Assembly (NCBI RefSeq): GCF_016427605.1
Contig: NZ_JAELXQ010000017.1
Location: 23,002 to 87,001, forward strand
Length of the DNA: 64,000 nucleotides
Direction of reading: 5' to 3'
From: Ochrobactrum sp. Q0168
GTDB taxonomy: Bacteria; Pseudomonadota; Alphaproteobacteria; Rhizobiales; Rhizobiaceae
Part shown: positions 18,151-27,036 of the stretch, in pieces
How the letters are laid out: the number at the start of each line of letters is the position of its first letter
How positions within the stretch are numbered: the first letter of the stretch is position 1
Translations under genes and position numbers: made by a program
Notes under the pieces: generated by a model
Database searches by the model: none
What the model was told of the DNA's origin: nothing
The model's input: the letters and a program-made list of their open reading frames with translations, nothing else

Positions 18151-19347
18151 TCAGGCGGCTTTGGCGTCAGCAGTCCGTTGGAGAAGGGCGAAGGCAGAAT
18201 GGACGAATAGTCGAACACCCATGGCAAGTGCGTCCTCGTCGAAGTTGAAAGCGGCATCGTGATGCGGTGCGGTAATGCCTTTGGCAGCATTACCGGCGCC
18301 CAACAGCACGAAGCAGGATGGTGCCTTCTGTCCGAAGGCAGAAAAGTCTTCTCCCGGCATGATTGGCGGTAGTTCGCCGACCTTTCTGGAGTCGAAAAGT
18401 GCGGTGGCTACACCCGAGACAATAGATGCAGTTTGCGGGTCATTGACCACACTGTCGTAGACACGGGTATATTCGTAATCACAAGCCGCGCCGTGTGTTG
18501 CACAGATGCCGGTGGCGATTTCACCGATGCGACGCTCGATCAGGTCGCGAATGCCGGGGTCGAAGGTGTTGGTGCCGCCGCTGATTGTTGCAGTCGCTGG
18601 AATGACACCGACAGATCGACCGGAATGGAATTCGGTAACGCCGACTACCGCCGAGTGTAGCGGATCAATCTCCCGGGCGACGAGGTGCTGCAGGTTGGTG
18701 ACGATCTGTGCTGCGATTGAGATGGAATCGACGGCGGCATGGGGAGCACCAATATGGCCGCCCTTGCCTTTGACTGTAATCTTGAAGATGTCACAAGCAG
18801 CCATCACATGCCGGGCGTTCACCTGCACTACGCCAATCTCGTAGGGTGACCAGAGGTGCAGGCCGATCACCCTGTCCACGCCCTTCATTGCCCCATTAGC
18901 GATCATTCCCAGAGCTCCTCCGGGTGGTGTTTCTTCACCATTTTCGAACAGGAAGCGGATTTCACCTTCTATTCTGTTACTGAGTTGCGACAGCACGGCG
19001 GCCGTGCCCAGCAGAATAGCCGTGTGCCCGTCATGACCACAGGCGTGCATGACACCCGGATTTCGGGATGCAAAGGGCAAACCTGTATCTTCAGTGATCG
19101 GCAAAGCATCGAAATCGGCGCGTATCGCAATCGTCGGGCCGGGCATTGCGCCCACCAACCGTCCGACTACGCTCGTGCCTGACGGCCGGGAGATTTCGAT
19201 GTTGCCGAAGGATCGCAATGTATCGACGATGAATTCGCCGGTATCCTGCTCCTGAAAGGACAGCTCTGGGTTGGCGTGTATATGCCGCCGCCATGCAATC
19301 ACCTTGTCCGTGACTTCATTTGCCAGCGCATCAAGCTGATCCTTCAT
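18151..19347 (-). CDS. M20 family amidohydrolase (hippurate-hydrolase type)
   Basis: 398 residues from the Met at 19,347, chosen because GGGAGAAG sits at the right distance before it; a 21-residue upstream extension lacks such a site. Metal-binding motifs of the M20D family are present: HACGHDGHTAILLG, the NGEETPPGGA stretch with the general-base glutamate, and the late histidine in TAPHHDAAFNFDE. The family removes acyl groups from N-acyl amino acids or related amides in the cytoplasm. It lies between the two aldehyde dehydrogenases in the leftward operon, so it may remove an N-acyl or amino-acid conjugate from a pathway intermediate; an indole-acetyl-amino-acid or hippurate-like conjugate is possible but unproven. 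Confidence 0.86.
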   Translation of the reverse strand: MKDQLDALANEVTDKVIAWRRHIHANPELSFQEQDTGEFIVDTLRSFGNIEISRPSGTSVVGRLVGAMPGPTIAIRADFDALPITEDTGLPFASRNPGVMHACGHDGHTAILLGTAAVLSQLSNRIEGEIRFLFENGEETPPGGALGMIANGAMKGVDRVIGLHLWSPYEIGVVQVNARHVMAACDIFKITVKGKGGHIGAPHAAVDSISIAAQIVTNLQHLVAREIDPLHSAVVGVTEFHSGRSVGVIPATATISGGTNTFDPGIRDLIERRIGEIATGICATHGAACDYEYTRVYDSVVNDPQTASIVSGVATALFDSRKVGELPPIMPGEDFSAFGQKAPSCFVLLGAGNAAKGITAPHHDAAFNFDEDALAMGVRLFVHSAFALLQRTADAKAA

Positions 19348-19470
19348 TGCACTTCTCCCTGGGACCGGCAAACAAGCTTTGAGGAGTAGCCTGTCTAGGG
19401 CCAAATTCACCCCGTTACCGGAACGCCTAATCCCGGTTCAGTTTGCTCAGCAATGTGCTCAAGTCTTTGT

Positions 19471-20982
19471 TTAGTCGAAGTCGGGCGATTCCAGTCGCAT
19501 GCAGACAGCGCGCGGTTCGGTATAGGCATGGACCACTTCGGTGCCGAATTCGCGGCCGAGTCCTGAGAGCTTCGCGCCGCCGAAGGGCATGGCGGTATCG
19601 AGAATGTTGTGCGTATTGATCCAGACGGTGCCCGCGTCCAGCTGACTGGCCAACAGATGGGCCTTATTGATATCTTTGGTCCAGATACTGGCACCTAATC
19701 CGAATTCGGTATCGTTGGCGAACGCCTTGATCTGGCGTGGATCTTCGATAGGCATCGCCATCACCACCGGGCCGAACACTTCCTCACGGGTAATCCGCAT
19801 GTCGCGGCGGCCTTTGGTCAATACGGTCGGCTGGTAGAAATAGCCCGTTGTGTCGGCGCGGCTCGCACCGCACAGCGGTTCTGCGCCTTCTTCGATGCCA
19901 CTCGCGACTAGCGATGAGACACGTTCCATCTGGCGAGCAGAGATCAACGGGCCAAGCTGGGTCGATGGATCGAAACCGCTGCCGAGCCGCAATTCCTTGG
20001 CTATCTGCGCCACCCCATTGGTTACTTCATCAAAAATCGAGGCGTCGATAAAGAGCCGGGAACCGGCGGTACAGACCTGTCCCGAGTTGGGGAAAATCGC
20101 GTTCGCCGCACCGGGTATTGCTTTATCGATATCCGCATCGGCCAATATAATCGTCGGAGACTTGCCACCAAGTTCAAGCGTCACGCGCTTCATCTGGCGC
20201 GCCGAAGACTGGAGAATGCGCTGGCCCGTGGCGGTCGAGCCTGTAAAGGCAATCTTGCGCACGAGCTCGTGGTCAACGATAGCCTGACCGGCCTCATGTC
20301 CATAGCCGGTAACGATGTTGATAGCGCCGTCGGGAATGCCCGCCTCGAGGATCAGTTCACCCAGTCGAAGCGTTGTCAGAGAGGCCTCTTCCGAGGGCTT
20401 CAATACAATCGTACAACCAAAGGCGATTGCTGGTGCGATCTTCTGAATTGCCTGACCGAGCGGGAAATTCCAGGGCGTGATACCACCCACGACACCCACA
20501 GGACGGCGTTCGGTGTAAGCGCGATAGGTGCCTCCGTCGTCAAAAAAGGGTGAAAGCGTGATATATTCGCCGTTGATCTTCGATGCCCACCCCGCGTAGT
20601 AACGCAGCGCGTCCACTGTGAATTTCAGATCAATGTTCTTTGAAACCAGATAGGGCTTGCCGTTGTCCAGCGTTTCCAGGCGCGCCAGCTCTTCTGCGTC
20701 ACGCTCAATTAACAACGCCAGTTTTTCGAGCAGTCGACCGCGATCCAGCGGACGCATCTTTTGCCAGAGTGTGCTCTCGAAGGTCCGATGAGCAGCTTGC
20801 ACTGCATGGTCGACGTCGACCGCAGAGGCAGCTGCTATATCAGCGATCTTCTCTTCTGTTGCCGGATCATAAACGGGGATAGTGCGGCCATCGACAGGGT
20901 CCTGCCATTTTCCAGCGATCAGCAACTTACCTGCTGGAATACGCATGGCTGCTCCGCCAGCTCGTTCTATCAACGCAAGCAT
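19471..20982 (-). CDS. NAD(P)-dependent aldehyde dehydrogenase, first gene of operon
   Basis: 503 residues with all ALDH hallmarks: ITPWNFPLGQAIQKIAPAIAFG, LELGGKSP, the catalytic cysteine in NSGQVCTAGSRL, and MPFGGAKLSGLGREFG. The first start is preceded by GGGAG at 12 nt; an internal Met (20,946) also has GGAG 5-8 nt before it, so the protein may be 491 residues. It is about half identical by eye to the ALDH at 16,609. It heads the leftward operon and is preceded by a 203-bp gap holding a 27-bp near-palindrome (21,130-21,156). The 123 nt between this gene and the M20 gene contain no further gene. Confidence 0.9.
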   Translation of the reverse strand: MLALIERAGGAAMRIPAGKLLIAGKWQDPVDGRTIPVYDPATEEKIADIAAASAVDVDHAVQAAHRTFESTLWQKMRPLDRGRLLEKLALLIERDAEELARLETLDNGKPYLVSKNIDLKFTVDALRYYAGWASKINGEYITLSPFFDDGGTYRAYTERRPVGVVGGITPWNFPLGQAIQKIAPAIAFGCTIVLKPSEEASLTTLRLGELILEAGIPDGAINIVTGYGHEAGQAIVDHELVRKIAFTGSTATGQRILQSSARQMKRVTLELGGKSPTIILADADIDKAIPGAANAIFPNSGQVCTAGSRLFIDASIFDEVTNGVAQIAKELRLGSGFDPSTQLGPLISARQMERVSSLVASGIEEGAEPLCGASRADTTGYFYQPTVLTKGRRDMRITREEVFGPVVMAMPIEDPRQIKAFANDTEFGLGASIWTKDINKAHLLASQLDAGTVWINTHNILDTAMPFGGAKLSGLGREFGTEVVHAYTEPRAVCMRLESPDFD

Positions 20983-21129
20983 TTCAATTCGCTCCCAGTT
21001 CGGATTGGCAATATAGCCTTCCGGTCATGTTAGTTCCCTTTAGCGATCTTGATTGACCGTCTTTTTGTCGCTGATGCTGAAATTGACCATTGGAGGGCCC
21101 TGAAGGTCCAATAGTATCGAGGCAATAGA

Positions 21130-21156
21130 TTGATCGCATAACGTTATCGCGATCAA
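21130..21156. promoter_or_regulatory. 27-bp near-palindrome upstream of catabolic operon
   Basis: Perfect 8-bp arms TTGATCGC and GCGATCAA flank ATAACGTTAT, itself a perfect palindrome, with one extra C between centre and right arm. It sits 148 bp upstream of the first aldehyde dehydrogenase and just beyond the 3' end of the LysR gene. The size and symmetry suggest an operator. The half-sites ATAAC/GTTAT recur in the divergent LysR/ligase promoter at 22,070-22,091, so one regulator might act on both. Confidence 0.6.
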
Positions 21157-21185
21157 GTCTCACCTGCTTTGTTTGTTCTGGATTT

Positions 21186-22061
21186 CTAGTGTTCCAACAG
21201 AGAAAGAAATCTCGTGAGCGCCGGGACAGACTGGCTGGCCCCATAGACCAAAGCGAGATTGAGCCCCACATCCAATCCATCGACAGGCAGCAGTTCCACG
21301 CCGAGAGGCTTGCGCCATTTCTGGCATTCGTTGACCAGCGCATTTCCAAGGCCGGTGGTGACGAGCGCCAGCATTTCCGCCTCATTCTCGGCTTCGTGCA
21401 CTACATCGACTGCAACGCCCGCCTGGAACAGACCGCGGTGCATTTCGTCATAGTAGGCAGGACTTTCGCGACGATGGAACTGGATCATCCGTTGCCCCGC
21501 CAGTTCTGACACATTTACCGATTTCCGGCCTGCAAATTCCGAGTTGACGGGCACTGCGAGCAGCACCGAATGGCGCGTGATCGGTTTTATCGTCAGGAGG
21601 GGATCGGCAGGTGGATTATAGAGAAATCCCGCATCGATTCTGCCATCGTATATGGCTTCGATTTGGTCGAGACTTGTCATCGCGCTCAGTACCAGACTAA
21701 CTCCGGGACTGCTGCTGCGAAACTCCATGATCGTTTCAGGAATGACGCCACTCCACGCGGCGACTTCGATAAAGCCAAGCTTCAGCATGCCAGACTCACC
21801 GCGAGCGACCGATTGTGCCTCACTGACAGCATGACTGAGATCTACAAGAATCTCGCGACAATGATCCCGAAATGTCCGCCCCGCCGCCGACAGTCTCACG
21901 CCGCGCGGCAAACGATCAAATAGCGTCACCCCGAGCTCCGCTTCGAGTAGCTGGACTTGTCGGCTGAGCGCGGGTTGGGCGATATGGATGCGTTCCGAGG
22001 CGCGCCCAAAATGCTCGTCTTCGGCCACTGCTATGAAATATCGAATTTGTCTCAGATCCAT
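21186..22061 (-). CDS. LysR-type transcriptional regulator
   Basis: 291 residues from MDLRQIRYF, the standard LTTR N-terminus; an upstream TTG would add 13 residues that do not fit the family. The winged helix-turn-helix is at about residues 2-60 (FGRASERIHIAQPALSRQVQLLEAELG), followed by an effector-binding domain. Residues LFDRLPRGVRLSAAG place it with the CbbR/BenM/CatM-like branch that often controls aromatic-acid degradation. It is divergent from the acyl-CoA ligase operon and precedes the leftward ALDH operon, so it is the natural regulator for one or both. No strong ribosome-binding site is seen before its ATG. Confidence 0.9.
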   Translation of the reverse strand: MDLRQIRYFIAVAEDEHFGRASERIHIAQPALSRQVQLLEAELGVTLFDRLPRGVRLSAAGRTFRDHCREILVDLSHAVSEAQSVARGESGMLKLGFIEVAAWSGVIPETIMEFRSSSPGVSLVLSAMTSLDQIEAIYDGRIDAGFLYNPPADPLLTIKPITRHSVLLAVPVNSEFAGRKSVNVSELAGQRMIQFHRRESPAYYDEMHRGLFQAGVAVDVVHEAENEAEMLALVTTGLGNALVNECQKWRKPLGVELLPVDGLDVGLNLALVYGASQSVPALTRFLSLLEH

Positions 22062-22069
22062 AATGATTG

Positions 22070-22091
22070 ATAACAATATGCGATTTGTTAT
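22070..22091. promoter_or_regulatory. Candidate LysR operator
   Basis: Inverted repeat ATAACAA-N8-TTGTTAT in the divergent LysR/ligase promoter, 9 nt before the LysR start codon. Position and AT-rich dyad with T...A geometry fit an autoregulatory LysR box. Confidence 0.6.
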
Positions 22092-22195
22092 GGCAAGCAA
22101 TTATATTGGACCCTTCGAGCCTCACCCCACTATCCCTTGGAAAACTTTTCCTATGCGACAAACCACTAATGCCGCAGTGGCATGAGGGCCTTTTC

Positions 22196-23818
22196 ATGCA
22201 TTCGCCATTTCTCGCTTTCGAAGCCCAAGCCAAAGCTCAACCCGACGCACCGATGTTGATCGCTCCGGTGAGTGCCGGTCTCGCTTATGCGCCGGACGGG
22301 TTTCGAAAGACATATGGTGAAGTATATGCTGAGGTTAGGGAGATCATGGCACGCTTTATTGCGGCTGGATATGGCGCAGGCCATCGAGTTGCGCTGCTCC
22401 TTGAAAATCGACCGGAATTTTTCAGCCACTGGCTGGCACTCAACGGCATCGGTGTCTCGATTGTACCTATCAATCCGGACCTTCGTCCCGCAGAACTCGA
22501 TTATCAACTCGAAATCGCCGATGCGGATTTGATCGTCACTTACTCTGTCCATGCGCCGGCGTTGTCGGGCTTCGAAAGCGAATGTGTTCGTGTGGTTGAA
22601 GCAGGCGGGCCCCTTCCTCCTGCGACATCGTTGGCCGGAAAGCCGAAGGGCAATGGAGACGACGAATGCGCATTGCTTTTTACTTCCGGCAGCACAGGAA
22701 AGCCTAAGGGCTGCATTCTTTCCAACACCTATTTCATGACGCTCGCCGACTGGTATGTCACCCAGGGCGGTATTGGTGAAATCAAACCGAACTGCGAAGT
22801 TGCACTTACGCCGCTGCCCATGTTCCACATGAACGCGCTCGGCTGTACGGCACTCGGAATGATCGTGTCGGGCGGTGCCATTGTACCGCTAGATCGCTTT
22901 CATGCCAGCCGCTGGTGGCAATCGGTCAGCGACTCCGGCGCAACTATTATTCATTGTCTTGGTGTTATCCCTGCGATTTTGCTCAGGCTTCCCGAAACCC
23001 CCTTTGATCGCGACCACAAGGTCAAGTTTTCGCTGGGACCGGGCGTTGATGCCCAGCACAAAATCGAATTCGAGGAGCGCTATCGCATTCCGATCATCGA
23101 AGCGTGGGCGATGACCGAGACGGGCGGACGGGCCTGTACCGGCACGGCTCGCGATGCCTACACACCTGGCTTGCGTTGCATCGGTCGTGCACGGGACGGC
23201 ATGGAGTACCGGATTGTTGATGATCTGGATTGTGATGTCGAGCGTGGTAAGCCGGGCGAACTGATCGTGCGCGCAGCGGGTAGCGATCCGCGTCAGGGCT
23301 TTTTTTCCGGCTATCTCAAGGATGAAAAGGCGACCGAGGAAGCTTGGGCTGGCGGTTGGTTCCACACAGGCGACGTCGTTTATGAGGATGACGATCATCT
23401 GCTTTATTTCTTCGATCGCAAGAAAAGTATTGTCCGTCGCAGCGGCGAGAACATCGCCGTTCTTGAAGTCGAAGCGGCACTGGGCGGCAATCCCGCTATA
23501 AAGGCGACAGCGGTAACGCCGGTCCCCGACGAATTACGCGGCGAAGAAGTGTTCGCCTTTTTCGTGCGGGCGGAAGGCGCCGGCCATGACGACCCCGTCA
23601 TGCTGGCGGAGGCCGTTGTCCGGGACAGCGCGGAGCGGCTCGCCTATCACAAGTTGCCAGGCTATGTCGCCTTCATCAGTTCGCTGCCGCTTAGTTCCAC
23701 TCAAAAGCTGCAACGCGGCGAGATCAAAACCATGGCCGCAGAATTGGTGCGTCTCGGCGCAGCAATCGACCTGAGAGACCTGAAGGCGCGTATCCGTCAC
23801 AAGGTGGTGCAAGGCTGA
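22196..23818 (+). CDS. AMP-forming acyl-CoA synthetase (second paralogue)
   Basis: 540 residues from the ATG at 22,196, which has GAGGG just upstream; earlier in-frame starts would run into the LysR gene and add unrelated sequence. Motifs: LLFTSGSTGKPKG (P-loop-like), AWAMTETGG, WFHTGDVVYEDDDHLLYFFDRKK, and the C-terminal LSSTQKLQRGE with the catalytic lysine. Same fold and reaction type as the ligase at 14,965, but a separate gene in the rightward operon. Its TGA overlaps the ATG of the next gene (TGATG), so synthesis is coupled to the thiolase-fold protein. The shared operon suggests that its acyl-CoA product feeds that protein. Confidence 0.88.
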   Translation: MHSPFLAFEAQAKAQPDAPMLIAPVSAGLAYAPDGFRKTYGEVYAEVREIMARFIAAGYGAGHRVALLLENRPEFFSHWLALNGIGVSIVPINPDLRPAELDYQLEIADADLIVTYSVHAPALSGFESECVRVVEAGGPLPPATSLAGKPKGNGDDECALLFTSGSTGKPKGCILSNTYFMTLADWYVTQGGIGEIKPNCEVALTPLPMFHMNALGCTALGMIVSGGAIVPLDRFHASRWWQSVSDSGATIIHCLGVIPAILLRLPETPFDRDHKVKFSLGPGVDAQHKIEFEERYRIPIIEAWAMTETGGRACTGTARDAYTPGLRCIGRARDGMEYRIVDDLDCDVERGKPGELIVRAAGSDPRQGFFSGYLKDEKATEEAWAGGWFHTGDVVYEDDDHLLYFFDRKKSIVRRSGENIAVLEVEAALGGNPAIKATAVTPVPDELRGEEVFAFFVRAEGAGHDDPVMLAEAVVRDSAERLAYHKLPGYVAFISSLPLSSTQKLQRGEIKTMAAELVRLGAAIDLRDLKARIRHKVVQG

Positions 23819-24999
23819 TGGCAGGTAAACTTGCGCGGAAGTCCTATGAGGGAATTGTCGCCACAGCGCCGGTAACCGTGCCTTACGAGCGGTTTTCCAT
23901 CCAGAGCGCACATTGGTGGATCGGCCGCGCATTAAGGGCATTGGCCAAGGACGCAGGTATCAGCCATCGCGACTTTGACGGCTTCGCGATGGCAAGTTTT
24001 TCGACCGCGCCAGACACGGCGATCGGGTTGACCCAGCATTTTGGCTTGTCGCCCCGCTGGCTCGATCATGTGCCAATGGGGGGCGTTTCCGGCATTATCT
24101 CGCTTCGACGTGCGGCACGGGCTGTGCAGGCGGGAGATGCGGATATTGTCGCCTGCGTTGCTGGTGATACCAACCACGTCGATAGTTTTCGCAAGACGCT
24201 CGCCAATTTCTCACGCTTCGCGCAGGACGCGACATATCCCTATGGGGCGGGCGGGGCCAATGCCAGTTTTGCGCTCATTGCTCGCCATTACATGAACCGT
24301 TTTGAAGCCAAGCGGGAAGATTTTGGCAAGCTCTGTGTCGCCCAGCGGACCAATGCACTTCGCAATCCATTTGCGCTAATGAAAAAGCCGCTGACCCTTG
24401 AGCAATATATGGCGGCGAGACCGGTTGCCGACCCGATCCACCTTTTTGATTGTGTCATGCCTTGCGCGGGCGCGGAAGCATTTTTGATAATGCGTGAAGA
24501 AACAGCGAAAGCCCTGAACCTCCCATTTGTCCATATTCTTTCGACGATAGAGCGCCATCATGCTTATGCTGACGACGAGGTGCAATATCGTGGTGGCTGG
24601 GCGCGCGATATCGACGATCTCTACGCCATGGCTTCCGTTACTGCGAACGATATCGATGTGGTGCAAACCTACGACGATTACCCCGTCATCTCCATGATGC
24701 AGTTCGAGGATCTGGGGTTCTGCAAGAAGGGCGAGGGGCCGGATTTCGTCCGCAGCCATACATTCGAAATAGACGGCTCGTTCCCGCATAACACCAGTGG
24801 CGGCCAACTCTCCGTCGGCCAGGCCGGTGCGGCGGGCGGTCATCTTGGCATTGTGGAGGCCATGCGACAGGTAATGGGAGTAGCGGGTGCGGCGCAGGTC
24901 AAAAATGCCCGCATCAGCCTCGCCTCTGGTTTCGGAATGATTAATTACGACCGCGGGCTTTCATCTGGCGCTGTTATTTTCGCGGGAGGGAACGCATGA
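23818..24999 (+). CDS. Thiolase-fold protein lacking catalytic Cys and His (Ltp2-like)
   Basis: 393 residues with the thiolase/SCP2-thiolase fold. The nucleophile loop, normally C-x-S-G, reads MGGVSG (residues 87-92), with Gly89 in place of Cys. The usual GHPxGxSG loop reads GQAGAAGG (His replaced by Gln), and the C-terminal CxGxG reads ASGFG. It therefore cannot run standard thiolase chemistry. Ltp2, the steroid side-chain aldolase, is a known Cys-less thiolase relative that works with a DUF35 partner; a DUF35 protein is encoded immediately downstream with a 4-nt overlap. The segment TYDDYPVISMMQFEDLGFC resembles the lipid-transfer-protein branch. A retro-aldol or other C-C cleavage of an acyl-CoA is the favoured inference. 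Confidence 0.82.
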   Translation: MAGKLARKSYEGIVATAPVTVPYERFSIQSAHWWIGRALRALAKDAGISHRDFDGFAMASFSTAPDTAIGLTQHFGLSPRWLDHVPMGGVSGIISLRRAARAVQAGDADIVACVAGDTNHVDSFRKTLANFSRFAQDATYPYGAGGANASFALIARHYMNRFEAKREDFGKLCVAQRTNALRNPFALMKKPLTLEQYMAARPVADPIHLFDCVMPCAGAEAFLIMREETAKALNLPFVHILSTIERHHAYADDEVQYRGGWARDIDDLYAMASVTANDIDVVQTYDDYPVISMMQFEDLGFCKKGEGPDFVRSHTFEIDGSFPHNTSGGQLSVGQAGAAGGHLGIVEAMRQVMGVAGAAQVKNARISLASGFGMINYDRGLSSGAVIFAGGNA

Positions 25000-26237
25000 C
25001 CGAACCACTTGCTCGACCAAAGCGAAAAAATCCGCTTGCTCGTACACGACAGCCACTCTTGCCACCATCTGCTCGCAGCCGCACGGCGCATGGGCTTACG
25101 CTCGCAGCTGCCGAGGGCCGTTTTGCTCTTCAACGTTGCGAAGAGTGCAGGCAATTTACTTATCCGCCACACGATGCCTGCCCGAACTGCCTGTCGCACA
25201 AGCTTGCATTTGTCGACGCGCCCAGTGGCGGAAAACTGGTTTCCGCTACGACAATCCACATTACCAGTGACAGCTATTTTCGTGAGCGCACACCCTGGCG
25301 ACAAGGCATTGTCACGTCTGAGTGCGGTCCACAAATTATCGCGAACCTCCATGGCGAATGCGTAGAGGGCGATAAGGTTCGGCTGACGCTGCAACTCGAC
25401 AAAGCGGGCCAGCCTGTAATCTGCGCATTGCCTTTGAAGGGAACAGACGACATGCTTGACGATCCTGCGTGGCGTGAATTGACCGCTGATCCGAAATTCA
25501 GGCGCGTGCTGATCACAGACGGTCGCAACTCCGTTGGACAGGCGCTGGCGCAATCGCTGGTCAGAGCAGGCGCTGCCCGCGTTTTCGTTGGGGTTTCGGA
25601 ACCATGGAAACCATTTCCCGGTGAGCACATGCTGCGCGCAATCGAAGGCGTGGAGATTGTGCCGCTGGATGTGACAGACGAGCAATCCGTTAGCGACCTT
25701 GCGGCCGTTATCGGCGCGAAGATCGATATTCTGATCAATACAGCAGACCATACGCGACCGGTCCACCTCTTTGATCCGAGTGGGGCGCGCAAGCTGATGG
25801 AAGGTGCAGAGGTGATGCTTGCGGGCTCGATGCGGCTGGCACAAGCTTTTGGTCCAATCATGGTAAGCCGAGGCGCTGATGGTACGAACTCGGCAGCGGC
25901 TTGGGTAAATGTGCTTTCTGTCTATGCGTTTTCCAACCTGCCAGCATATGGCGCATTGTCGATGCTGAACGCTGCGTGTCTCTCACTTTCGCACTGGCTA
26001 AGGGCGGAGTTGAGACCAGGCGGCATCAAGCTGCTTAATGCTTTCGCGGGACCTTTGGATACGGAGTGGTTTCAAACAGTGCCTCCGCCAAAGGTTGCTC
26101 CGATACAGCTTGCCGAAGCTATCCTTGACGGCTTGCGCCGCGGCCTTGAAGAAAGCTATGTCGGCGATGTTGCGAAGGATGTTCGCGACCGGTTTGCCGC
26201 CAATCCGAAAGCATTGGAACGGGAGATCGGTCTATGA
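24996..26237 (+). CDS. DUF35 OB-fold/zinc-ribbon protein fused to a degenerate SDR domain
   Basis: 413 residues in two parts. Residues about 30-145: DUF35 with a rubredoxin-like zinc ribbon (Cys48, Cys51, Cys62, Cys65) and an OB fold, as found beside thiolase-like enzymes. Residues about 165-400: a Rossmann short-chain dehydrogenase domain. Its active site is altered: TDGRNSVG replaces TGxxxGxG, and the YxxxK motif reads Tyr318-GAL-Ser322, so the catalytic lysine is missing. The SDR part may be structural or may bind a nucleotide without redox activity. ATG overlaps the upstream TGA (ATGA) and follows GGGAGGG. DUF35 partners normally pair with Cys-less thiolases in steroid or acyl-CoA aldol cleavage. 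Confidence 0.85.
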   Translation: MTEPLARPKRKNPLARTRQPLLPPSARSRTAHGLTLAAAEGRFALQRCEECRQFTYPPHDACPNCLSHKLAFVDAPSGGKLVSATTIHITSDSYFRERTPWRQGIVTSECGPQIIANLHGECVEGDKVRLTLQLDKAGQPVICALPLKGTDDMLDDPAWRELTADPKFRRVLITDGRNSVGQALAQSLVRAGAARVFVGVSEPWKPFPGEHMLRAIEGVEIVPLDVTDEQSVSDLAAVIGAKIDILINTADHTRPVHLFDPSGARKLMEGAEVMLAGSMRLAQAFGPIMVSRGADGTNSAAAWVNVLSVYAFSNLPAYGALSMLNAACLSLSHWLRAELRPGGIKLLNAFAGPLDTEWFQTVPPPKVAPIQLAEAILDGLRRGLEESYVGDVAKDVRDRFAANPKALEREIGL

Positions 26238-27031
26238 GCAGCGCGGCCCAGACACCCGACTCCGTTCTTGCAGCACTGGCGCTTCAGATCGCCAGTGGTG
26301 AATTAAAGCTAGTGGATCTGACACACACGCTGAGCCCCAATTTCCCGACCATCATCATGCCGCCGGAGCTGGGCCAATCGGCGCCTTTCCGCATCGAACG
26401 CATATCCTGTTATGATGGCAGCGGTCCGGGCTGGTACTGGAACAATATTTCCTTTGGTGAACATACGGGTACGCATTTCGACGCACCAATCCACTGGTTC
26501 ACGGGCAAAGACTTACCGTTAAACACTGTTGATACGCTACCGACTGCCCATATGCTGGCGCCCGCAAACGTTATCGATTGTTCAAGGCAATCCGCACTCG
26601 ATCCAGATTATCTGCTGACAGTTTCCGATGTAGAAGCTTGGGAGGCCATTCACGGTCCTATAGCCCCGCGTAGTTGGGTGTTGCTGCGGACCGGCTGGTC
26701 GAAAAAATCGGGCCGCGACTATGCCAATCTCGCCGATGATGGTGCCCATACGCCCGGTCCGGACGTTGAGGTTATGCGCTGGCTGGTTGAGGAACGGGAC
26801 ATTATCGGCTTCGGCACGGAGACGATTGGCACCGATGCGGGGCAGGCTGGACATTTCAGCCCGCCTTATCCCGCCCATCATTATCTCCATGGCGCAGGTC
26901 GCTATGGTTTGCAATGTCTTGCAAATCTCGACCAACTGCCTCCCAAAGGTTCAGTCATTATGGCCGCACCTTTGAAGATTAAACATGGTTCGGGTAGCCC
27001 TCTCAGGGTGCTGGCGCTCGTCGCTGGTTGA
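26234..27031 (+). CDS. Cyclase-family metal-dependent hydrolase (kynurenine-formamidase fold)
   Basis: 265 residues with the family signature HTGTHFDAPIHW (metal-binding His/Asp) and the second motif WVLLRTGW. The family includes bacterial kynurenine formamidase and isatin hydrolase, which hydrolyse amide, lactam or formamide bonds using Zn or Mn; cytoplasmic. It overlaps the preceding stop by ATGA and ends the rightward operon, 5 nt before a convergent gene. Within this operon it may open a ring or remove a formyl/amide group. A typical formamidase is about 210 residues, so this longer form belongs to the broader cyclase group and its substrate is unknown. Confidence 0.82.
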   Translation: MSSAAQTPDSVLAALALQIASGELKLVDLTHTLSPNFPTIIMPPELGQSAPFRIERISCYDGSGPGWYWNNISFGEHTGTHFDAPIHWFTGKDLPLNTVDTLPTAHMLAPANVIDCSRQSALDPDYLLTVSDVEAWEAIHGPIAPRSWVLLRTGWSKKSGRDYANLADDGAHTPGPDVEVMRWLVEERDIIGFGTETIGTDAGQAGHFSPPYPAHHYLHGAGRYGLQCLANLDQLPPKGSVIMAAPLKIKHGSGSPLRVLALVAG

Positions 27032-27036
27032 AAGGA

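Noticed and set aside
23818..24999. Annotation as an ordinary acetyl-CoA acetyltransferase.
   Set aside because: The catalytic Cys, the second Cys and the His are all replaced, and a DUF35 partner is encoded next to it.
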